Shown piece by piece: positions 24,349-36,476 of a stretch of DNA of 64,000 bases. The stretch is from Acephala macrosclerotiorum. Lineage: Eukaryota; Ascomycota; Leotiomycetes; Helotiales; Mollisiaceae. The notes under the pieces were generated by a model. It made no database searches, was not told where the DNA came from, and saw only the letters and a list, made by a program, of their open reading frames with translations. Within the stretch, counting starts at the first letter, position 1; each line of letters begins with the position of its first letter. The stretch spans positions 434,001 to 498,000 of the forward strand of contig MU119205.1 in NCBI GenBank assembly GCA_014904845.1, written 5' to 3'. A program made the translations under genes and the position numbers.

Positions 24349-26434
24349 ATGGCAACTGTCAATCCACCAACTGCGAATCCTCCAGCTAGAGCTCCAGCAA
24401 TTGTCACTATGCCTCCTGGACCTTACACAGTCAATCCCAGCATTATTGATCGAATGAGTCAGCGTCGGCAATTTGCTTGGCTTGAGCGTAGTAAATTGTG
24501 AGTCTCTGTCTAGCCAGCATGTTTCCTGCCTGCCTTTTTCCCCAGACATCTGCATTCGAAACACAAGGCCTGACAAATTTGCGCTAACCTATGTCCTTTG
24601 GCATACAGATGGCCCGGCATGGATCCCACCCAATGGCAAGCCCGCAAAGTCCTCGGAATAGGAACCACTGGACTCGTAGGACAATGGGACTACATTGGCA
24701 GCGACCCAAACATGCCACGTGCCATGGTAGTCAAGCAAAGCGCACCGGACGACGATATCCAAATGCACAACGAATCCAAACTTCTTCATATGCTCACAGC
24801 TACAGGCACGAATCACATCATCAAGCTATTCAAATCTCATCACTACAGTGGAGGGACTGGCACTACTACCACGCAAGATCCTCTACCACTTAAAAAAGGG
24901 AAGTACAACTCAGATCGCGAGGTTTCAAGGATGTATCTTGAGCTTGGAGAAGGTGGTGATATGTTTGATTGGATTCGAACGTTGCAGCGTACAGACCCAA
25001 TTGGAAAACCCCCAGAGGAGCATATGTGGAGGGTATTTGGTTGCTTGGTGAAGGGGCTTCTGGTTCTTGAGACGGGGTCTGAAGACCCGAATATCCCAGA
25101 TCCATATTGGAGTAAGTTCTTCTAGCATTGATAATCCCTTCGTGTCTGCAACCCAAGTATATTTTGTGCATGCGAGGTTGCTTCACAATTCTGATGCCCC
25201 CAGGCGATGGGCTAACATATTCTAGCACGCAAGATTGCACATTTGGATATCAAAACCGCGAATATTCTGATTTGTGGTCGAGACCAAAACGAACATAAAC
25301 GCCTCGAGACCTTCAAGCTAGCCGACTTCGGCATGTCACTTTTCGTTCCCAGAACATTGAAAAACGTGGCCAAGAGGTCTGAATGGATTGAAGAGACGGA
25401 ATGGAGGGCTACGCGAGGATATATGGCACCTGTAAGCCGATTTTCCTTGTCCTCATTTGTTACAGATGCTGATTTTTCATAGGAACAATATTTCAGGAAA
25501 CATCACAATCGTGACATTGGGACCAAGGTTAACGTTTGGAGTATCGGAGCGAGTATGTGGGAAATCTCAGAAGGGAATCAACCTGATATCAACACTACGT
25601 TCAACCATAGACTTGGGGCTATTTTCGTTCGTAAGTAGAATATCTCACGTCTAATCGTTCTATATTCGAAAAGGACCCAGCTCCCATTCCAATACACTTA
25701 TTGACTCCACTCTAGAAGTCTCAGGAAACCCAAGTATTCTCTACGACAGAGACATCTTCCCCTACAGCCAACACTACATCGACACCCTCGCCATGGCCCT
25801 AGCGTACGACCCCGCCCTCCGCGCCAGCCCCTCGTTCCTCCTCAGACGCATCCAAACAGTAATCGACATGTACATCACTCAAACAGCCAACGATCCAATT
25901 GACCCTGACTCTCTCACAAAAGGCAACATCGGTCCAGGCCCCCTTCCTAATCAACCTTTCCCCGGCCAACGAGGTGGCCGATTTCAAGAACAGAGATTCC
26001 CCGCTGCCGTAAGCCAGAGACTCGATTACTCAACCAATGCAGAAGCTCGAGACTACGAACTTATGACTCCCACCCGTCCCGATTTACCTGATTTACTATT
26101 TTCAAACACTCCATTCCCGCCACAAGTTGGTCCATATCCATTTACAAGGTTGCCAGCAACGCCGAGACCTCGCAAGCCTCCTGTTGTAGTCCCTCCGCCA
26201 GTCCCTTATTATAAGCAGAAGACGATGGATTGGGTGGCGGCTTATAGGGGTTGGAGGGGCACGGGTCTGGTGTTGAATGACTGGTTTATGAGTTTTTGGT
26301 TCTTGGCGGTTGTTTATGCGTTGTTTGGGGGGTTTTTGAGTGTGATGTTTCTGGTGCAGACTAGGGCGGCCTTTAGGGATCCAGAGGTTAGGGAGAGTTT
26401 GGGGAGTTTGTGGGTGTGGTATACTGGTCAATAA
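24349..26434 (+). CDS. Protein kinase with C-terminal membrane anchor
   Basis: Five exons: 24349-24497, 24609-25111, 25226-25431, 25483-25630, 25716-26434 (1725 nt, 574 aa). Kinase marks by approximate residue: Gly loop LGIGTTGLVG (65-74), lysine in AMVVK (92), catalytic loop HLDIKTANI (223-231; HLD in place of HRD), DFG in KLADFGMS (251-253), APE as YMAPEQY, and NVWSIGASMWE, where the usual DxWSxG Asp is Asn. So catalysis is plausible but two conserved spots deviate. After the kinase domain comes a Pro-rich linker with KPPVVVPPPVPYY, then one membrane span (WFLAVVYALFGGFLSVMFLV, ~530-550) and a 24-aa tail. Tail-anchored-like topology would place the kinase domain in the cytosol. I do not recognise a named subfamily. 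Confidence 0.82.
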
Positions 26435-27244
26435 GTTGTGTTATTCTGAATATTGAATGTTGTGGTCTATGATATTGCATTTTAAATCTTCTTAATTGTC
26501 CTAGGTTCTGCTGGTATTTCGAGGAAGAGCAACGGTGGCCCGAGTTGGGGCCTCCTTCCTTCCTCAGGCTGTGGATTTGACCAGATGTCCTGGAGACAAG
26601 TAATCCGAGGCAAGCTCTTCAACAATCTTTTTTTCCCGACACTCTCCGCGTCAATGCGAATTGATGTGATGCATGATTACGGGCTGGGCTCTTGAGCCGA
26701 GTGACTTACTTGAGCTCAGTTTGAAGGCTAAACCTTCTTTTGCTCGACTTATCTCTGGTTCTCCTTGGGGTTCTGTACTCGTTTCTAGCCACTTGTTGCG
26801 CGAGATCTGCGAAGCAAGATCTGTTATGCTCACCAGTTTCTGCAACGAAATTATTGCAACTTCTTTGAATCTTTGGTTAGCGGTAGTGTTTTAATTCGGG
26901 TCACAGAAACACGCTTTGTACTTTAAAGAGGCTATGAAGTTTGCAATAGGAATTGCTGCGTTTGTCTACTCGCCAGGTTCAGAAGTCTATTCAAGTGCCT
27001 GACCAGTTCCTAGACTACAGTCTAACTCCTAGCAACGAAAAGGTCCCGGGATCTTTGGTGATTTCGGCAAATCGGATCATCGGATGTCTTTTGTGTTATA
27101 TATACCAATTTATCCAGTATAGGCTTTCTAGGGAGGTGATCTGTCTCGCCTATGGTCTCAAGCATCCGGGAAGACTTCTGAACGTGGCGAGTAGTCTCTA
27201 TTGCAATTTCACACCTGTACACACGGTTCGAAGTATAGGGCGAC
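26435..27244. other. Intergenic, convergent
   Basis: Between the convergent kinase and orphan gene. A plus-strand open frame at 26953-27330 overlaps the orphan gene's 3' end and shows no domain; I see no gene. Confidence 0.45.
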
Positions 27245-28579
27245 TCAATCTATTGGAATATTTTGTGGTCCGGAGACGCGTTTCTCCTCGGCTCTTATGG
27301 ATTCTTCGATCTTATAATCAAAGTAATTGAAAATCCTCTGCTCGGCCTCTTTCCGAGCTCGCCACGCATTTATACATTCCATCAGCTTTGGATAACTTTT
27401 ATTTCCCGTCTTTCTGCGGATATATTCCGTCTCTTTCAGCAACATCCAAAAACCTTCGTCTATACGCCATGCTTGCTGTCTTCGGAAACAGAGCTTCTCG
27501 TCAAAAGCTTGGTTACGGTATCGCTGACAACTACATCTGCCAGTCTCATGCTCGCAAAGTTGGTTGCAAGAGTGGAACTTCATCGGCCTTTGCCGCTCTA
27601 CCTCGCGTATCTTGAGTATTTCCTCTTGGCTCTCGATAATTTGTCGTAGGTCGCACGAGAGAGGTCGCTCCCAAAAATTCAACAAATTAACGTGGCTCTC
27701 ACGGCACCGAGTGAAGAGACCATTATAGTAACCCACGCAAAGCTCGACCCTTTTCAAGACCTTGTACATTGCTGCCACGCTGTCTATAATTGTCTGTGCT
27801 GCCCTAAATATCGTCAGCTAGGGCGAGCCCTCATTCTCATACTCGAAATACTTACCATTCGGCTCGCAGCCGTCGCCACACTCTTGTGTGTCTGGTTATC
27901 AAAGCATCAAGCGAGGTACTTTGAACCAGCAAAATATCGATCACTTGATTTAAGCATTCGATTCGATTGGTTATGCTCATCGGCTCGATCTGTTCCCAGA
28001 AACATCTTTCGACTTCTCCTTTCGTTCTTTCGTCCATGACTTGTCTCGTTCGGCCAGACCTGTTTGGTGCAAAGATAGCCATGAGATTATCCACGGTTGA
28101 GCCTACGTTGAAGAAATCCCACTGGAAGCTCATAATGTGAACATATTGGACGTCGTCTAAAAGAGGGTCATCGGTGAACTGGTCGGGATCGACTGGTAGC
28201 TGATGGAGAAGAGGCATTGTGAAGAGAGTTCGCGATTGGGTGATTACATTCGACTCTGGGATGGGAAGCAGGTATAGCAAAAACTGAAGTGGTTTGTGCA
28301 GAATGCTCCGCTGTATATGTGCGGTGTCAAGTTAGACCGGATCAAAACCTGCAGTCTGGGACCAACAATTTTGATCTCGACTGGACACTGCCCTTTACCG
28401 ACAAGGTTTAGTCGAGATGAGAAGCCCTCTAAAATCCAATCTTCGGTGTCTTTCCTCTGATTCTTCGAGCCATGCATGACAGTCTTTGGGCATTGCCGAT
28501 TGCGCGCTCTGGTGCTTACAGTATGTTCTGAGACCAAGTCTGTCTGGGGGAAGAGAAACTCACACAACGATATTTCCAT
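27245..28579 (-). CDS. Orphan hypothetical protein (405 aa)
   Basis: Not recognised. Three exons by eye: 28349-28579, 27856-28283, 27245-27803; introns of 65 nt (GTTTTG...CTTCAG) and 52 nt (GTAAGT...ATTTAG) keep one frame throughout, giving 1218 nt. The ATG at 28579 starts MEISLCEFLFPQ. Further upstream a second open frame (from about 28800) could splice in with a GTGAGT donor after NGNIV, but it has no ATG, so the N-terminus is unsure. Visible features: SFQWDFFNVGSTVDNLMAIF, a Cys/His-rich patch CNQLCEHETGRCSCQRYRNQ that might bind metal, and a basic helical C-terminus (ECINAWRARKEAEQRIFNYF). No signal peptide or membrane span. Lineage-restricted gene is the likeliest reading. Confidence 0.55.
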
Positions 28580-29023
28580 TAAATTGAGGCAAGAGAGACA
28601 ACTGATCAAGAAACCCAAGGGTGATCTTCTCACACTCCGCGTCAGTGCGATGTATTTCTGTCTGAATTTTCTCCAGTTGTGTAGCTTGTCGCACGTAGCA
28701 ATTTCCATATCTCCTTGACCCAATGTCCGTGTTCGACACGAAGCCCAGAAGCAGCAGCAATCCCGGAAACCTCCTCAGACATTTGGCATATTCTACGAAG
28801 AGAGCATTTGCACCTCGATTGGTATTTGTTGGAGGGGTTCGAGTTCTTTGTTGAATAGGACTGGGATTCAGCTACTGTACTGTAGCGAAAAGGGATTGCT
28901 AAGCGAGGATAGGGGAAGACTTAGGTAGGTTGAGGTGAGGTGATGCCCGCTTCCCTTTTAATTATTTACATGTCTTCGGTTTGGGTTTTGTTGTGAAGGT
29001 GATTCACATCGCCCCTCCGACGC
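28580..29023. other. Upstream open frame and intergenic region
   Basis: The minus strand holds an ATG-less open frame at about 28580-28860 that may be an extra 5' exon of the orphan gene. Otherwise nothing is seen. Confidence 0.35.
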
Positions 29024-31435
29024 TCAACTTGAATATAAATTCTCTTTCCTCTCGATACCATACCGCCTCACCTTTCTCAACCCAACGACCTCACTCTCCA
29101 CCCCGAAACCCGCTCTCGCAGGCTTCGCTTCTGGATCCTCTTCATCACCATCCCCATCAACCAACTCTCCAACCCGAATTTTCAATTTCATCAATTCCTT
29201 CAGTACGTTTTCCACTCCTCCTAAGCAACCACCTGCAGCAGCTTGGTTCAGCACTCCCAGTCGTAGTAGTAAGTATCTGCAGAAAACTGCCACCCGCAGT
29301 GCTGACACCATTCTGGCTCAATGCTACGAGTCCCATGATGAGAAACGGTATGGCCAATCCTAGTGTTAGGGAATAAGGGATGAAGAGGTTGATAGGTCGA
29401 GATAGGGAGAAGACGTTGCTCGCTGTTCGAATCGTCGCGTTGCTTTCGGTTGACCATAGATTGTATGAGGCCATGATGGAGATTGTGAAGTTGAGGAGGA
29501 AGGAATTGAGGCTGTCTTGCGTGGCGTTGAAGTATAGTTTTGGAGGGCTAGGGTTATAGTTTTAGTACTCTTGGAAGTAACTGCAGAATCGAGAGGCTCC
29601 AATGAACAAACCAGGGCTTAGACCTAGTTTACACTAGCACAGTCTGTCAAATTCAGTGAAATCAAATCCGAGATTGATTCCGAAATGCCCTACCCTCGTC
29701 TGGAGTTCCTCCGGCTTGGTCAACGATCAGCAGTTCTATGAAAGTAATGTCGTAGGTCCATAGATCTTTACTGCGACTTGAAGGAGGATCATCGATAACT
29801 GTGTTGCCGAAGGACAATGGCGAGGTTTCATTGAAGGGGCCATTCATAGTAACTCACACTGTGTAATTGCCAAGTAGCGACTCGACCAGGGCTTGAAAAA
29901 TCCCCAATATGTTTGCGTCATGATACCATTTGATGGCTTCAGTGCTCTAATTTCCAGGCGTCGGACTGTTAGGAGCAATGCCACTAACATTGGGGCCCGG
30001 ACCTGTTCGAAATGAAGTTCTGGGGCATCTGGAACAAATTTTACCTCCGAGCTATCCACATGGTGAATGTTGTTCTCGTACGTATTGACCAAGATGTAAT
30101 TTGCACGACACATGGAGCAGCTCAGATTGTTTTGTAGCCCTGCAATATACACAGCGCCCGTTTGATAGAAATTCTCCGTGTTATTGCTGCACCGTAATAG
30201 CCACCCCTTGTGATAGGAGTGCTGCCGTAAGTGGCGTTGTATGCTACTGCGCCGGTGGTGTTGCTGAAATCTGTCCAGTCTAAATATGCAACGTTTTCAA
30301 TAGTGTTGCACTCAAACCAAGGACCCTCGAACTCAATTGTGTACGAGCAATTGACGCCGCAAGGAAATGGTATTGTTGTTGGCTCTCCTGCCATCAGCAC
30401 TTGTGTGGCTAGCTGAACCAAAATGGGTGCAATAGCTCCCCTAAACGATTCGTTAAGTGGGATATTTCAATGGGATATGGGTTTGCTGGACTTACTGTTA
30501 GGCAACCATGGCTGGACCATCCTTGGACGGCTGAATGAACAAACCCCCAAGAAAGTATTTGGCTACATCTGGACCGCTTCTATTGCCCATCTATAGCTGG
30601 GTTATTACTCGAAGTCTGGAGTAAATTATGGGTAATGTACTTTTGCATCATCGAACGTCAACACAGAACGCATATCATGAGTCGTTTTGTTTGTGGCAAC
30701 GACGGTCAAAGCACCCGTAGGGAAACTGACAGCAGCGTGTACACTTCATATCAAAACCGCAATCAAGAAAAGAAGCGGGGCGGTTTTGATATCATCGCTC
30801 TTAGGAAGTAATAGTGGGTTTGGCCGCAACGAGGGTAGCACTTCGATGGTTGAGACCTTTGACGCTGAGCGTCGAACCACCAGATATACTGGCAGAATGC
30901 AAGGGTAAGTGCTGCGTTTAGACTAAGTGCGAGCGTATTTGCAAGGAAATTCGATGCTATCAAGACATACTAAGTGGCTCGAGTAATCAGTTGGGGCCTT
31001 AAAGACTAAGAATAGATAACAGGCACAACTTTACGAGCCGGAATACTGATTTGCCATTGCCATTAAGTTCTATAAAAACAAGAGAACTTACAGATTGCGG
31101 AGCAACTTGATTTGGCCCGTCTGCTGGCTTGCCGTCCACATAGTAGAAGAAGATGATATGAACTATTGCGATTACCGAAGCTATTATCAACATTCTGGTT
31201 AGCATAAGTCTTTAGGCCCGAACAGAGAAGCGGAGGTCATCATACCAAGGCAAAAAGCGCCGACTATCATCGAAGGAGTCCGTCAACCAATTCCCCAAGT
31301 ACTAAGTGTCCTTAAGCTTTCGTCACTGCGCTCCACTTCATCGTAGCGAGCTTCGTTAGAGCTACCTGATTGAATGGATAGCTGTGTAGTGCTGCTGTTC
31401 GTAGATCTGGTTGGTTTCCGTTTGATAAGAAACAT
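29024..31435 (-). pseudogene. Decayed fungal multi-span membrane protein gene
   Basis: Remains of a large fungal membrane-protein family of unknown function that I recognise from its block order. It starts at the ATG at 31435 (MFLIKRKPTRSTNSS). Conserved blocks appear in order but in different frames: SDESLRTLSTWG, DSFDDSRRFLPWYDDLRFSVRA, MLIIASVIAIVHIIFFYY, DGKPADGPNQVAPQS, ASNFLANTLALSLNAALTLAF, STIEVLPSLRPNPL, FPTGALTVVATN, PCGVNCSYTIEFEGPWFEC, YIAGLQNNLSCSMCRANY, NVFSLSRPINLFIPYSL and AAAGGCLGGVENV. Frame breaks lie near 31290 (WG to NWLTDS), 30875 (before STIEV) and 30170 (before NTENFYQTG). In-frame stops follow SVRA and LIAVLI. GT-AG introns remain visible between blocks. Loss appears to be by single-base indels and stops. 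Confidence 0.75.
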
Positions 31436-32300
31436 CGCTTACTCTGGAGATCTTCGATACTCCCGTGGGCAAATGAACCAAAGAATTTGGGACTTTTTCG
31501 TTGTCAAAAGGTATAGCTGTGGTTCAGGAACTGGGGACGTAAGACATAAAAGGAAACGCAGCAGACGTCGTATTGAAAGTCCTGGGCTGTGCTATGCTGT
31601 GCCATGCTGCACACTAAAGATCAAATTGGTGGCAGTCTTGCGAGCGATACCGATGCCGAGGGTGGTTCTGATTTGATGGGATGCTCTGGACCCTAACATG
31701 CACAAGGATTGTTGTATATAGGCAGTTCGAACCTCGTTGAAACTTCGAGTGCGATGATGAAAGACTGAAATTCGAGCAATTTGCAGCGCCTTCATTCAAG
31801 GCAGGTTTGCGCAACGAGAGAAAGGAAGGAGCCTCTTGCACTAGCGCGATAAAATCTGGTGGAGCAGGTCAAAATTGGTAATTGCCAACGCAGTTCATCT
31901 TGAGGAACGAGTCTTCAACTGGTACCTTTAACTTCAAAGATATTGGCGGGGCTTGACTACAAGCATAGATTTGAAATCCGACTTTTAGTTGAAGGCACAA
32001 ATATCAAACCACTGATGAATAAAAGACTGAGGGGACATTTGGATATACAACGAGCTTTTATTCTTCTCATCTTATCTGAAGATGTTCTCGAAGACATCAC
32101 AGCCATGCAAATGGTGATGTATAACACAGAAAGGACTCCGTAGTGGTATCCAGATCAACATAATAAAAAAAATAAAAACATATGAACAATAGAAGCCAAG
32201 TCAAAAACCTCATCCTCCCCCAAAGTCATAAACACATGAAAAATCTCGCTCAAACCAGCAAATATGCATCATTCTCACCCCCCATCTACCCAGTGCCGAC
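31436..32300. other. Intergenic, no gene seen
   Basis: Only short unmatched frames. It was probably the promoter of the decayed gene and the 3' flank of the gene at 32301. Confidence 0.45.
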
Positions 32301-33008
32301 TCATCTCCTCATGCTATCATCCCACTTCACCTCCCTCACACTCACCCTCATATCTGTCCTACTCTGCCTCTTATCATCCTTCCCTTTCCTCCAATCCATC
32401 TTATCCAGCCCCATCTTACTCAACCTCTTACTCGCTTTCGACATCGACATCGATTGGCTCGCTGTAGATGTAGTTGGTGATTCTGCCTCCTCGCTATCGC
32501 TAGTTCCTGCGCTGCATTTCGCGGAGTAGGAGGATGTGGGAGAGTAGATATATTCGCCGTCGACGTATTGTGCTTCTGATACGAATGTGCTGCGTCGGTT
32601 ACGGCGGCGCGTGTATCGTTGTTCGAGGCGGAAGAGCTCGATCTTCTGGTTGATGAGGTCCATGAAACGCATGGTGGCGGTTGAGGAGGTGATTTGAAGT
32701 AAGGTTGCGCTGAGAGTGGGAGTGGCTTCGACGGATTGGGAGGCTGGAGAGATCGTGTGCAGCGATGCGGTTATGCGATTGCTGTATCGGTGTTTGGAAA
32801 AGGGCTGGGGAGTGCTGTCCTCAAACAATTCGCGAAGCTCCTTCGTAATTGGGAGGCTGGCGTGTCGTCGTAGTGGTTCTTTTGAGGTCTCGAATGAAGG
32901 TGGTTTGTTGCTGGGTGATCGTAAAAAGCAACAAGATTTCAGATAGCAATCTAGATCTCGATCAATTGTATATCTATAGAATGATCTCCGCGAGAAACAG
33001 AAACAGCA
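32301..33008 (-). CDS. Small conserved Ser-rich hypothetical protein, start unresolved
   Basis: An open frame runs from a stop near 33010 to 32301 and looks coding throughout: FLRSPSNKPPSFETSKEPLRRHASLPITKELRELFED, then TATMRFMDLINQKIELFRLEQRYTRR and a Ser/Lys-rich end (SKRLSKMGLDKMDWRKGKDDKR). Its first in-frame ATG is only at about 32671 (MRFMDLINQ), well inside the conserved-looking part, so the true start probably lies in an upstream exon joined by an intron ending at a TAG near 32950-32970. No signal peptide or membrane span. The basic Ser-rich nature and RRHAS-type motif suggest phosphorylation. Function unknown. Confidence 0.6.
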   Translation of the reverse strand, partial: CCFCFSRRSFYRYTIDRDLDCYLKSCCFLRSPSNKPPSFETSKEPLRRHASLPITKELRELFEDSTPQPFSKHRYSNRITASLHTISPASQSVEATPTLSATLLQITSSTATMRFMDLINQKIELFRLEQRYTRRRNRRSTFVSEAQYVDGEYIYSPTSSYSAKCSAGTSDSEEAESPTTSTASQSMSMSKASKRLSKMGLDKMDWRKGKDDKRQSRTDMRVSVREVKWDDSMRR

Positions 33009-33911
33009 TCAGTGTATAGATCGTAGAAACACTTCGTGAAGCAGAGCAGAAGAGGTCGAGAACGATAAGGCCCCCTTCCAAGTACATATTAACTCGCGGA
33101 CCCCTGGATAGCCGATCCCCGGACCGAACATGCACCCCTTACTTCGACGATAACTCGCTCCGCCAGTCAGGGAAGGGTCAGGGCCAAGTCCGCCGGAATG
33201 GGCAAGCTCAAAGGCTAAAATGCAGTCGAGAGCACGCCAGACCAGGACCCTGCCCCAACTCTGCCTATCTTGTGCATCGAAATCTCGGTCGTTAGGCTGG
33301 ATGTGTCAAATCCAACGCTGTCGATAGGGGTCTCACGTCTTTTCAGTGGGGCCAACTGGGCGACACCAACACTAGAAGACGCCATCTAGCAGGTCAAAGC
33401 ACCGACTATTGGCCCTCTTCGGGGGCCTCCTTTTAGGGAAGGTGGGTGAAATTTTGGTATCTTGGTGCGTTGGAAGCTGTCAGCCCTTCCAAAGTGGTGG
33501 TACGAAAGGGTGGGATGGTGCACCGTTGGGTAACCATCCGATTCAAGCGCTGCACACGGCCTTGAGAGATCTGTAAGGATGCATTGGGCCAAGTGCCAGC
33601 GTGTCGGAACGCCAATTGCAATACTCCCAGAAGCGAGGATATTCGCTGGCCCTCCCTGCGGGCCGGATGTTAGATGCATCCCAACGATGTAAAATGATTG
33701 CCTTTTATCACGCGTGACAAGATGCACAGCACGGTCTGCTGTGAGGCTTCATAAGAAGAAAAAAATCTTTCCAATCGAGCGGCGATCATCCCGTCTATCA
33801 GGCCGCCATTGAGACACGGGGTATGCAGGTAACATGTTACAGAATATGTCCAATCCCTGCTGCCATGTGGTTTTTCGCCATTACCCTCTATCACGATTGC
33901 GAACACACCAA
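33009..33911. other. Intergenic, moderately GC-rich
   Basis: From about 33060 to 33330 the composition is GC-richer than the flanks, without a supported gene. No terminal repeats or transposase frame seen. Confidence 0.45.
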
Positions 33912-36095
33912 TCATTTTGTTGGTGAAGGTTCGTCTTTCTCATCTTCAACGCTGATATCGTCTATTTCGACTTCACGTTCTGAGCCGTCATCACTGAACA
34001 TAGTCTCTTGGTCTGTGATACGTCAGGTCACAAAGGTGAGAGGAGAACTAGATGACTTACTACTCCAGAGCTCTGAGTATACCCCGCCAGTGTCGACTAG
34101 CTCCCTATGTGTGCCGCTCTCGACGTTCCGCCCTTCCTTAAGGACAATGATCATATCACTGTCGTAAATCGTTCTTAGGCGATGAGCAACGAATATACTT
34201 GTTCTCACTTTCTCCTTCAAGATGCTATTAATGTTCTGCATAAGAGCTTGCTCCGTGTGAGAGTCCAGTGCAGAAGTAGCTTCGTCGAAAAACAGTAGGG
34301 GTGGATCCTTCAGAATCAATCTGGACACCGCCAAACGTTGCTTCTCTCCACCTGAGATCATCATGCCTCGTTCGCCAACCTGGGTGTGATAACCATCTGG
34401 AAGTTTGGATATCGTTTCATCGATATGCGCCTTTTGGGCAGCAGCAAGCACTCTCTCGGGCGATGCAGTCAAGTCGCCATACCTGATATTATGCTCAATA
34501 GTATCGTTGAAGAGTGGAGTATCTTGAGGAACGACACCAATAGCTTTTCTCAGCGACTCCAAAGTCACTTCTCGGATATCTTGACCGTCGATCAGGATCC
34601 TGCCTTCCTGGGGATCGTAGAAGCGAAAGAGAAGCTTCAAGATTGTCGACTTGCCACACCCACTAGGGCCAACTACAGCAATCTTCTTCCCTGCTGGGAT
34701 CGTGAAGCTCAGGTTCTTCAAGATATGACGATCAGGGTGGTACCCAAAAGTCACATTTTCGAATGTGATCTCGCCGCCTTTTGTGAGTTGAAGCGGCTTT
34801 GCATTTGGTGTATCTTTGATAACCACATTGACCTTTTGTAGATTGAAAAGTGTCTCCATGTCCATGAGTGATTGGCGAATTTCTCGGTAAACAGACCCCA
34901 AGAAATTTAGGGGAACCGAAAGTTGGAAAACGAGTTGGTTGACCATGACCAAGTCCCCAACCGTCAAAGTGCCTTTGGCTACACCATCTGCAGCCAGGTA
35001 CATCATTGCTGTTAGAGCGCTTGAAAATATCAAGTTTTGGCCGGAGTTGAGCATGGCAAGCGATGTCGTAACTTTGATCTGTTGCTTCTCGTACTCCTTT
35101 AATGCTTTATCGTATCTGCCAACCTCGAATTTCTCGTTGTTGAAATACTTAACAGCTTCATAGTTGATCAACGAATCTACAGCAACAGTGGAGCCTTTGT
35201 TGTCTGCGGCATTGGCTGCTCTTCGAAATTGTGTTCTCCATGAAGTTGTCCAGATTGTGAATGTCGAGTAAGCTACCATAGTCACTGCGGTTATAGCCGC
35301 AAACTTAGCACCATACTGGTAGGTAAGAATACCACAGACCATTGAAATCTCCAATGCCGTTGGCAGGATGTGAAAGATCATGGCTTGTAGAAGCCATGTG
35401 ATGCCTTTGGTACCTCGGTCAAGGGCTTTCGTCAGACCACCAGTTGATTTCGAAAGATGAAAATTCAGGTCCAGCCTTAATAGGTGGTGAAAGATATTCC
35501 CAGCAGCGTTGCGGACGGCCTTCTGTGCAACACTTGCGAAGACTGCATTCCGGACTTCCTGAAAGACTGTAGCGCCAATTCTTGTAAGGCCATATGCCAG
35601 TATCATGGATCCTGCAACTGTTGTAGCTGTGCCTCCAACCGCTACGAAATCGATGTTCATAGCATCCACAATGCTCTTGAAGTAAAACGGCACCTGGACA
35701 TTCAGAACTTTCGCTCCCACCAGAAGAGCCACAGCTACTCCAACCCTGAACCGTGTCCCAAGATTGTCTTTCGGCCATAAGTACTTGCTCATCTCCTTCA
35801 GGATAGCCCAATCAATTTTCCGCTGCTCCTTGTTTGTCTTGTCGTCAAGAGCTAGAGGATCTTTCCGGACCGGAGGAGGTTTCTTCGCAGTCTCTGGAAT
35901 CGTTCCTGGCAGATCTTCTGCGGTCTTGGGTTGCCGCAGAGCTTGGCTCTGTATCGAGGTAGCCTTCACATCCTTCCAATGTCGATTCGTGCCAGTGAAG
36001 ACGCGGAGGCCCAGTTGATGTTGATTCCATAGCCTCGACCGCACTGAAGCTCTTGCACTTAAGCAAGAAGCTCCATAGAGACCCCTTATAATCAT
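33912..36095 (-). CDS. ATM1: Mitochondrial ABC transporter Atm1
   Basis: Inner-membrane half-transporter that exports a glutathione-linked sulfur compound for cytosolic iron-sulfur assembly. Exons 34061-36095 and 33912-34012 (711 aa); the 48-nt intron GTAAGT...ATCACAG restores the acidic tail [14 protein letters not shown]. The N-terminus is a basic presequence ([22 protein letters not shown]). The membrane domain follows, with [19 protein letters not shown] and EAVKYFNNE typical of ABCB7/Atm1. In the ATPase domain: Walker [10 protein letters not shown], signature MISGGEKQR, Walker [13 protein letters not shown] and the switch His in FVAHRL. Full length and intact. Head-to-head with AIM24, another mitochondrial gene. 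Confidence 0.96.
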
Positions 36096-36476
36096 TCTCG
36101 CCGTCGGTAGAGCTCTACTATCGGCCCAAATTCGTAGATGCTCCTCCCAGCATTTTCTTGTTGCTGTGCACAGAGCTTGGAGGGGTAGCTTCAGGAAGCT
36201 GTCTCGAGAGTTGCCGGGCTATTTTTCTCCTCACTCCCAAATCATTGCAAAGTCCGAGCCTCCTTGAGGACTTTCGAGAGTAGGTTTCGCGTCTTGAGTG
36301 ATTTTAAAAGCGTTTTGACATTCTGCCCGAATGGCGTAATATTAAGCTCGGGTTGTCGCAGAGATCATTCGGCATATTTGCCTCAACTTTGAGGCACAAA
36401 TCTCAAGAGCTTGAAATGTTCTCAATTGACCAAAGATATCAAGGTCAACAGCAACAATCACTGTTCAATAGCAGCA
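36096..36476. promoter_or_regulatory. Shared divergent promoter of ATM1 and AIM24
   Basis: The 381 bp between two start codons of mitochondrial-protein genes. No single motif is decisive; a co-regulatory role is inferred from the arrangement only. Confidence 0.4.

Noticed and set aside
29024..31435. Repeat-induced point mutation as the cause of the pseudogene
   Set aside because: The breaks I can see are mainly single-base indels, and the stop after LIAVLI does not show the CpA-to-TpA context.
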